A DNA stretch of 64,000 bases from Ochotona curzoniae (lineage: Eukaryota > Chordata > Mammalia > Lagomorpha > Ochotonidae), in NCBI RefSeq assembly GCF_017591425.1, contig NW_024466512.1, forward strand, positions 15,999,001 through 16,063,000, given 5' to 3'. Below are positions 56,661 through 64,000 of the stretch, in pieces (positions within the stretch are counted from its first letter, which is position 1; every line of letters begins with the position of its first letter). The notes under the pieces were generated by a model. The model had not been told where the DNA came from and ran no database searches. It saw only the letters and a list, made by a program, of their open reading frames with translations. The position numbers were made by a program, and so were the translations under genes.

Positions 56661-59419
56661 GATTGGAGTAATTTAGCTAACTGTTATCTGGCTAACTGTA
56701 TGTTTGATACTAGATTATGCAGCTTTAAAAATAAAATTCTTAAGAAAGGATTGAGTTGATTTTGCATGTAACACTGCTCTGGATACAGGGAAAGGCAAAA
56801 AGATGAACACAAATCCAGAGATTGTCAAAGTGTTTGTAGAGTGTTTGTGGAGTGGAGATGCTGAATATTGATGGCAGAGAACAGGAATAAATGAACTAAG
56901 AGAGCAAGAGAGGGAAGAAGTCTTTCTGGTGTTGAAGACCTTTCCAGTGTGCTTTGAAAGTCAGCAGGATTTGGAGTGGAGAGGAGGCAGCAGTCTAATT
57001 GTGGAGTGATAGCTCCGTGAACAATGCTCAATTTGAGCATTAAGTTGGCACCATAAAATTGTCATTAAGAATGAACTCATGGTAAATTAGAGAATTTACT
57101 TAACAGATGTATTACAGTTAAAAGGGGTGTGAAAATGAGATAAACTGGCACTGGAGAGGTGAGAAGAAATAAAGTACATTGCGAAGAATACACTGCCAGC
57201 TCAAAGTGCTTCGAGACAGCTAAATTAGATAGTAGTGGCAGATCCAAATCCCTGATGACATTTTGGAAGTGAATGCTATTTTTAATCCGTAGAGATAGAA
57301 TTTAGCATCTCCAGAAAGTTCAGAGAGGAAAATGGCCTCTGTATTATATGGTTTAAAATGTGCTCTTACACCAGACTAGTTGTGGAGGGCTTCTGGTATC
57401 TGACAGAGGAAAGAATTCGCGCTTACTTTGGCAGAAGACTCTTCTGTCTTCTGTGGTTTCCAGAAAATTTCAGTCCTGGTTAAGACACTGTCATTTGCCA
57501 GGATACAAAATAAGAGAATATTTTTTTCTGAATTGTTTTTCAACAATGTTATTGGCTGGACTTCTTTTAACTGGAAATATTAAACATTAGTATTTTAGCT
57601 GTATCATTTATTCCTGTCTCTTCTCTTGCAACACGTCTTTCACCATACAAGCATCTTTGCATTTTATGTGTGAAAAATAGAGAGATTGTGTTTTAGTGGA
57701 TAGAATGTCTCTTACCATTGCTTGGCCAAAGGCAGAGAGTCTGAGCTCAGGTCTCTTGAATTAAAAACCCAATTTATGTCTTGCTAGAGTCAGCTACAGA
57801 CTTGTTATGTCTTGAAGCAGTAAGGAGCATACTTGGGATTTGAGTCAGGTGGGTACACTTGTGTGTAAACCTCAACTCTCCTGCTCCATAGCTGGCATCC
57901 AGTGTCTAGTGGTTCAAGTGCAGTGCAAGAGTGATTGTCAGGTGGGAAAATTGTCTACTTCTGTGTGAGTACTAAAATTTTACATTTCTTATATGTTCAC
58001 CTCTGATGTGTGTTTAATGAAAGTATTCCATGCTCTTCTGGGTTTCATCCAAATGGTGGAATCCAAAAAGGGACAAACCTAAAGTAGATGGGCAGTGCCC
58101 CAAGTCAGGCAATGGAGTCATAAACACAGTTTAAGAAATCCTCATAACTTCAGCAAGTCTTTAGATTTCAATGAGCAGGTAAACTTCTACACTGAGATTC
58201 TGAGATTTAACTTTCTTATTTGCCAGACTAATTATTTCTAGCAATCCCAGGATGCCACACCCTAAGCTTGGGAGACATTGATCATTTTGACTACAGAGAG
58301 ATTTAGGTGTGGAAAGAAACTTCCAAGTCTCAGAAAAGAAATGAGCTACCTCTGTATACATTAAGTATTTTCTGTTCAGAGGGCCTAAACTATTTCTTCC
58401 CGGAAAAACTTAGGGCTGCGTGGTATACCTGGATGGTTCCTGTAATGAACACATGGGGGACCCTGGCATTTCTATAAGTCAGTCGATTGTCTGATGATTA
58501 TGTTCTGATTTAGACTTCCCTCCCTCTACCAGTCACTGATTGCAGTAAGGAATAACTTTAACAAACTGAATTAGAAGATTGAAAGGTCACAATTCCCCTT
58601 GTAGCAGGGCACACAGGCCAGGAGGTATGGAATACATAACACTGAACCCAAGAAAAGCAAGGAAACACACCTTGGCTTCTGGATGCTAGCTTACCTAGGT
58701 GTAGAGGACTCCAGGAAAGCAAATTGAGAAAGGGAGAGAGGGAGTGTTAGGCAGAATTCAGAAAGGAGAAATGAGTGTAAGACACAAGTCCAGAACTCCT
58801 CGAACTCCATGACTGCACTTTTTCCTTCTTGGAAGCTATCTTCATTGCTGAAAACAGGACAGAGGTGTGTGTCGAGCCACTAAGTCACTCACATGAAAAA
58901 CATTCATCCAAACAAACAGAGCTCAAATTGGTTGTATCCTCTTTTCATAATCTCTCTAAATCTTTGATCATTTTCCTGCTACTATTCATGGGTGCCAGCT
59001 GCTTAATTTTCAGCTGTTTCTCTGCTCGATTAAATCCATCTCATTTTTGTCACAGTGTTCTTAACTGACAAATGTAAGACTATTTGCTCATTACAGTCCA
59101 ATTTATATCTCATTTTGTTTGATTGGGAGGGAAGAATAAACACAAACGATTTTTACATGCTGTATGATCTGTGGTAAGCTCTGCCCTTAGTGATGTTTCC
59201 AGGGCTCCCGTAGATGGGTATAGATGCGCCCATCAGCCTCTTGTCTTCAACCCAAGAGAACAGAGAAAACCAAAAACATGTCTCAAACTTTCAGAATACT
59301 TAAGTTTTAGATAATGTCATATAAACAATCATCAATATTTGTAATTATTGAGAACTTAAAAACCAATTTGCTTGTTTAGTACATATTAACATTAACTAAT
59401 ATTTCAGGGACTATTAGAA
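56661..59419. other. 2.8-kb unique sequence, no gene recognised
   Basis: About 57670-57930 has tRNA-like and SINE-like words (TTTTAGTGGATAGAATG, TGAGTCAGGTGGGTAC) that may be very old SINE remnants. I could not place them in a family. No coding feature supported. Confidence 0.4.
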
Positions 59420-59720
59420 TTTAAAAATATTTTTATTTCTTTACCTGAAAGTCAAAATGAGAGAGATGGCGAGAGAGAAAGAAATGTCTTTCACTTGCTG
59501 GTTTATTCCCAGATGGCTGCAACAGCTGTCGCTGGGACTAAACTAGGTTGAAACCGGAAGTCAGGTGCTTCTCCTGTGTCGATAGGAGGAACCCAAATAC
59601 TTGAACTGTCTTCCGTTGCCTCTCTTAGACCATTAACAGGGAGATGGATTAGAAATGGAGCAGAAGGAATCAAAATGGTACTTCTATGCGATGCTGGTTT
59701 TTGTAGATGGCAGCTTATCA
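59420..59720 (-). mobile_element. old CSINE, antisense
   Basis: TTTAAAAATATTTTTATTTC tail complement, GA-rich part, CCCAGATGGCTGCAACAGC, CCATTAACAGGGAGATGG and a diverged head with AGATGGCAGCTTA at the 5' end. Confidence 0.75.
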
Positions 59721-59940
59721 TTGTATGCCACGATACCCTCTCATATAAATTCTTAATATGCTCATGTTCACCGATTTTAAAAAATTATGTTGCTTTATTT
59801 TGGTGTCATTTTCTAAACCTCGTCATCTTTGATAGTGCATACCTTAAGGAAAGAAAGGATTTCTAAAAGTCTTGTACAGCATCTAAACATATTTTTGTAC
59901 TAACAGCAAATTTTACTCTATTGAGTTGTTCTTTTTAAAA

Positions 59941-59962
59941 TTTCTCTTGATTTCAAGAGAAA
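59941..59962. other. perfect 10-bp hairpin
   Basis: TTTCTCTTGA at 59941-59950 and its exact reverse complement at 59953-59962, loop TT. It abuts the poly-T end of the antisense retroposon that starts at 59965. Confidence 0.95.
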
Positions 59963-59964
59963 CA

Positions 59965-60665
59965 TTTTTTTTTTTCATTTTACTTTATTTAGTTTTTTTA
60001 TAATCTTACTTATTACTTAGGGTACAGAAGGTCAAAGGCTATCGGAAAGTGGATAATACCATTGTTTTCACACTAATATCATTTTTCCCCCTGTATCTGG
60101 GGTCAGGGGAGAAATAAAGGGAAAAGCCCCACCCAGCCTCCCTCCCATTCCAGGTCCCCAACGTGAGGTGCGCTCCGAGGGTCCTGCTCAAGCAGTTTTG
60201 ATAGTTCAACAGTTCTGAATTGCTGCCAATCTCACCATTCCAATCGCGATAAAATTTGTTCAGAATCTACTAGCTGACATAGTCCCTTCATGGTTGGGGT
60301 TCTGTGATCAGCAGTTCAGTTGGAGGGATCTCCAAAGAAACTTCATCTGAGGTGATCACAGAACTGATTCTTCTGTGTGCTTGCCAGTACCAGGTCCGGC
60401 ATAGTCTGTTGCCCCAATCAGCTTATGCACATGCTGGTCGTTTCAATTGCTGGGTCAGTTCTGTTTCTAGCCCTGTCTTCCATGTAAACTGATAGGTGTT
60501 GTAGTCCAGCCTGATCTTACCCACTTCATACTTGGCCCTCACGCAAACCAGTGGGAGCTGCAGCTAGTTGGGACGACTCCCCATAACCCCCACTAGGTCT
60601 GCCCCCTACCTTGGTTCCCATGCTTGCCAGTATGTACCGCAGACTTGTTCTGAGCTGGACCGGTC
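59965..60665 (-). mobile_element. L1-derived non-coding repeat, antisense (copy B)
   Basis: The minus strand matches copy A from the CCCACTGGT region through CAGAACTGACCCAGCAATTG, CAGATGAAGTTTCTTTGGAG and CAGAACTGTTGAACTATCAA, then CCTCGGAGCGC. Its 3' end with AAACTAAATAAAGTAAAATG and a poly(A) tail (poly-T at 59965-59975) is the copy A type of end. It lacks about 150 bp of the middle that copies A and C have. No ORF. The clean tail shows it moved as a retroposon. Confidence 0.72.
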
Positions 60666-61509
60666 CCAAAAAAATAGGAACCATTCACTTCATCCTTGAG
60701 GATATATAATGTACACATGTAAGCAAAAACATTAGGACCATTATTTATTTATTCAAGAGTTTAGCATTGATCTACTGAGTTTAGCATTGATCTTCCCAGA
60801 AGCATTTTGACTGGGACTTTAATGGTCAACTCGAGAGTGCCCAGAGTCAGTGAGGAGCGCATCAGTGGAGTGGCTTGATGTCTTCTCTCTTCTCTCAGCT
60901 GCCTAGCTTTGTTCTCAAACAGCTGGACAGCTCATCTGGCAAAAGGGCTCCCAGGAGCTCAACAGCAGTTTTCCTGGGAGTTTAGGGGATTACTGAGTGC
61001 AATCCGTGTGTCACACAGGGATGGGTAAGTATGGATTAAGGGGAAGAGCAATGAAGATACGCTGATTGGTAAGAATATGCTATTTAAAATGTTTGTGGAC
61101 AACACGCAGTAATGGAAAGAATCGTCTCTGCTTCTTGTTAAGGTTAGCTTGGGTTCAGTTTCTAAAACTTCAGTCATTTACAGGGTAAACTTGTCTCACT
61201 CTTTGCATTTTGCGATCATCATTTTTTATAATTTGTGTGGTTGAGAAGCTAGGGGATGAACTAGTGAGCCGTTGAAATTTCATCTTGCCTATTTAAATTC
61301 TTACCTTGAAAAATTAGCTAACTCCCCAGTTTATTTTCTTCACTAATCTACTTGACTATCTATGAAGTATCCTCACTTTTCAAAAATATGAGAATTGCTT
61401 ATCATTAAGTTAGATGAATTTCATACATTTTAAGGTTTAGGTTTGTATTCCTTTGACCTTAAATCGGGGAATATGTGCTCTGATTTGCAAATTTCTTTTG
61501 CCCTATTTA
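60666..61509. other. unique sequence with a 20-bp tandem duplication
   Basis: A two-copy 20-bp repeat (GAGTTTAGCATTGATCT core) lies at about 60756-60795. No gene supported. Confidence 0.5.
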
Positions 61510-61818
61510 GAAAGATTTATTTTTATTATTTTTTAATTGGAAAGGCAGATATACAGAGAGCAGAGACAGAGAGGAAGATCTTCCGTCGAATGATTCACTC
61601 CCCAAGTGAGCGCAATGGCCGATACTATGCCAATCCGAAGCCAGGGTCTCCCATGCGGGTGCAGGGTCCCAAAGCTTTGGGCCGTCCTCGACTGCTTTCC
61701 CGGGCCACAGGCAGGGAGCTGGAAGGGAAGCGGGGCTGCTGGGATAGAACCGGCGCCCATATGGGATCCCGGGCGTGCAAGGCGAGGACCTTAACCACTG
61801 CGCTACCGCACCGGGCCC
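61510..61818 (-). mobile_element. young CSINE, antisense
   Basis: Very well preserved antisense C-repeat with tail complement AAAGATTTATTTTTATTATT, GACAGAGAGGAAGATCTTCC, CCAAAGCTTTGGGCCGTCC, CGGCGCCCATATGGGATCCC and a head ending CGCTACCGCACCGGGCCC. The B-box complement has lost one base (GGATAGAACC), and about 30 bp of the body are deleted before GGGTCTCCCATGCGGG. No clear target duplication. The 139-codon frame at 61443-61862 is a SINE artefact. Confidence 0.93.
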
Positions 61819-62547
61819 AAGATATGTATTTTATATTTGATTTTTTTTATGGCAAAGGGTGAAAAAGCCTCATTCCCCCTTCATTGTACCTCACCTGCTT
61901 ATTACATGTTCTTTCAACACATGGTACATTTTTTAGGTGATACCACGCAGAGTATGCATCCTAGACTTCTGCCATCATAGTTTACATTCCATTGAATTGA
62001 GTCAGATAAGTTAGGTAGATGATTAGAAGGTGCTAGAAAAATAAAGTTAGGAAGCAATTAGATGTGCTGTGAAGTGGCATGTTCACAATGTTAAAAACAG
62101 ATCATGACTTGGAGACAGTAATTTAAGTTGCTAAGTGAAGCCTAGCTTGATGTGAAAATGCTGCACAACCCTCAATAGAAAAGTGATATTTGATAGCTAG
62201 AGGCATTATATGTTTTTGATTGTTTTATGCTTTTAAGCTTTGCACAGTTAGAAGGAGGCATACTTTTGTCCCTTGGTGGTATGCTCATACTAGTTCAAGT
62301 ATCATCTCTGCTGGGAATCTGGCCATTTCTTCACCAGGTAGTTACGTGTTGGACTTGTGTGTTTGAGTAAAGGGGTACTGCTTATTTTGTTGGGAAACAG
62401 AAAAGGAGCTGTGATTAGGGGCATATTGCAGGTTTTTGTAATATTTGAAGAAGTATGCTTGCTTCTGGTAGAGGTGGCTCTTACATAAGGGGTGGAGAAG
62501 ACACATTTGCCTAGGCAATTTGCATTTGACAGCAACAAGAAATTGGT
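61819..62547. other. unique AT-rich sequence, nothing recognised
   Basis: No gene or repeat supported. Confidence 0.5.
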
Positions 62548-62848
62548 TTAATTATTATTGTTGGGTTTACAGATAGAAAAGAGAGGCAGAGATAAAGATC
62601 TTTCATCCTCTTGCTCATTCTGCAAATGAGCAAAAATGGATGGAGCTGAGCTTATCTGAAGCCAGGAGCCAGGAGTTTCCTCCAAGTCTCCCATACAGGT
62701 GTGGGGTCCCAAGGCTTTGGGCCATCCTTTACTACTTTCCAAGGCCACAAGCAGGGAGCTGGATGGAAAGTGGAGCAGCTGGGAACTGATGCCATATGAG
62801 TTCCTGGTGCTTATAAGGTGAGGATTTATCCATATACCGTGAGGCCCT
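62548..62848 (-). mobile_element. CSINE, antisense
   Basis: ATTATTATTGTTGGG tail area, AGAGAGGCAGAGATAAAGATC, GAAGCCAGGAGCCAGGAG, CCAAGGCTTTGGGCCATCC, AAGCAGGGAGCTGGATGG, and a weak head ending GTGAGGCCC. Confidence 0.85.
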
Positions 62849-64000
62849 ATGGAAGTCCATTTTGAGGGGACATTTCTAGTCAGATGGGACTTGCTTTAGT
62901 TAATCAAATGTGGGTAGGGTGTGGCAAGGATGTGGGTAGAACCAAAAGCCATAACCAAAAGTCCATAGTGTCTGTTTCTTTAGCTCATGCTCATGAGTCA
63001 TGACTAGGAGCTAAGATGATGGTGTAAACATAAATAACCACAATATCCTTGTTTTTAAGGAAGAATGGATAAATTATGCATATAGGTTAAATTTGAAATG
63101 CATGAAATATTGTTGCTTTTTTTCTCTTGGTGGTAATGCCACTGTTTTTCAGAGGATGTGGTTCATGGACTCATGGCCCATAGGATCTTATCTTTTGTTT
63201 GAGAGGTGAGAGCAGACTCAGCAGGGTTAACTTGAAGATTACTTCCAAGAATTCAAAAGCAGGAGGACTGGGGGGATGCGAGTCAGCAGTGAGATAGACT
63301 CAGGAGCATGAGAGATTCATGGAAATTCTGTCTCCTCTTGAAAAAAAAGCTTGTCTATGGAACTTCCAGGGATGGCACACTGTAAAGAGCTGTTGTTAGG
63401 AACAAGCTTTGAGAAGAATCTCTGCTTAGAAAATATAATTTCATTACATTCATGTTTATTGTACAGGTTTACAAACACATGCTCCCTTAAGCTGAGTTCT
63501 CTCTTACAGACCCACGTGTATGTTTGAGACAGAGCCTCATCCCCAACCTTTTAAAATCTCATTGTTTCTAAAAAGCAGAATATGTGAGAATCATCCCTTC
63601 TTCCTAAGGGTGCATAGGAAGCAGTTAAAACAGAAATTGTGGTGAGAATAGATAGATCAACACACTATATACAGGATGTTAATCATTTAGAGAATACTGT
63701 TTATTATAGTATTTACAAAAACATAGACTTGCCTAATAGACTCCCTGAAGAAACCTCTGGTTCCTTCATCCCAGGTCTGCTCATTCATTCTTAGAGTCTG
63801 TATTAGGAGTTGATTTTTAAGCAAGTAATCCTTTCAAGTGATCCTGAGAATCCTGGTTTCAGTGTATTTGCTCAATACTGGAAGTTTTGAAAGGGTTGAT
63901 TATAAGCAGACAACTCAGCGGTTACCAGTAATGAGCTTCAGTTTTCAAGTGGAAATGATATTTCTCCACTCACTTGTGCTTGCCTCACGTAATGCCCATG
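62849..64000. other. unique sequence to window end, nothing recognised
   Basis: No supported gene, RNA or repeat in the last 1.15 kb. Confidence 0.5.

Noticed and set aside
61443..61862. 139-codon open frame on the plus strand
   Set aside because: Most of it is the complement of a young CSINE.

Overview
This window is mammalian nuclear DNA, and the retroposons point to a lagomorph. The diagnostic signal is a tRNA-derived SINE of the lagomorph C-repeat (CSINE) type, present in about thirty copies from nearly intact to heavily decayed. The youngest copies (about 4732, 18952, 24638, 37692, 61510) begin with a GGGCCCGGC-type head and a tag like TAGCCTAGTGGCTAAAG. That resembles the pika (Ochotona) form more than the rabbit form, so a pika is my best inference. 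The species call rests on recalled repeat families and was not checked against a database. Mammal-wide repeats (MIR, L2-like, MER5A, MLT1-type LTRs, L1) support placental mammal DNA.

I find no protein-coding gene, rRNA, tRNA, CRISPR array or operon that I can support. The longest open frames (about 120 to 162 codons) either lie across SINE or L1 copies or are unremarkable. The window is best read as intergenic or deep intronic sequence. Most dated insertions are antisense: about 24 of 30 CSINEs and 6 of 8 L1 pieces are on the minus strand. If this is an intron, a plus-strand host gene would fit that bias weakly.

Layout. 0-8 kb: an ATCATTATAG minisatellite, a 1.2-kb L1-derived non-coding repeat, a young CSINE with 13-bp target duplications, and three decayed CSINEs with GT and GA microsatellites. 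8-14 kb: an antisense MLT1-type LTR, then antisense L1 pieces (a 3' end, an ORF1/ORF2 junction, an ORF2 C-terminus with 3' UTR, and another 3' end) with CSINEs between them. 14-15 kb: a plus-strand solitary ERV LTR with TATA box, polypyrimidine tract and poly(A) signal. 15-36 kb: mostly unique AT-rich DNA with scattered CSINE, MIR, L2-like and MLT1-like fragments. 36.8-39.1 kb: a minus-strand chimeric L1 repeat, then a plus-strand old L1 ORF2 3' fragment cut by a young CSINE with a 15-bp duplication. 39-46 kb: almost repeat-free. 46.4-51.1 kb: a cluster of five CSINEs, all antisense. 51-64 kb: MIR, MER5A and CSINE fragments, and a second antisense copy of the 5' repeat.

The elements work together only as retroposition partners: L1 supplies the enzymes, CSINEs and non-coding L1 derivatives are copied by them, and A-rich tails, AT-rich targets and target duplications are the traces. 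I did not find an undescribed biological system. The most interesting items are the L1-derived repeat families that share a body but carry two different 3' ends, perfect hairpins next to two retroposon 3' junctions, and microsatellites that appear to grow from the GA-rich end of CSINEs.
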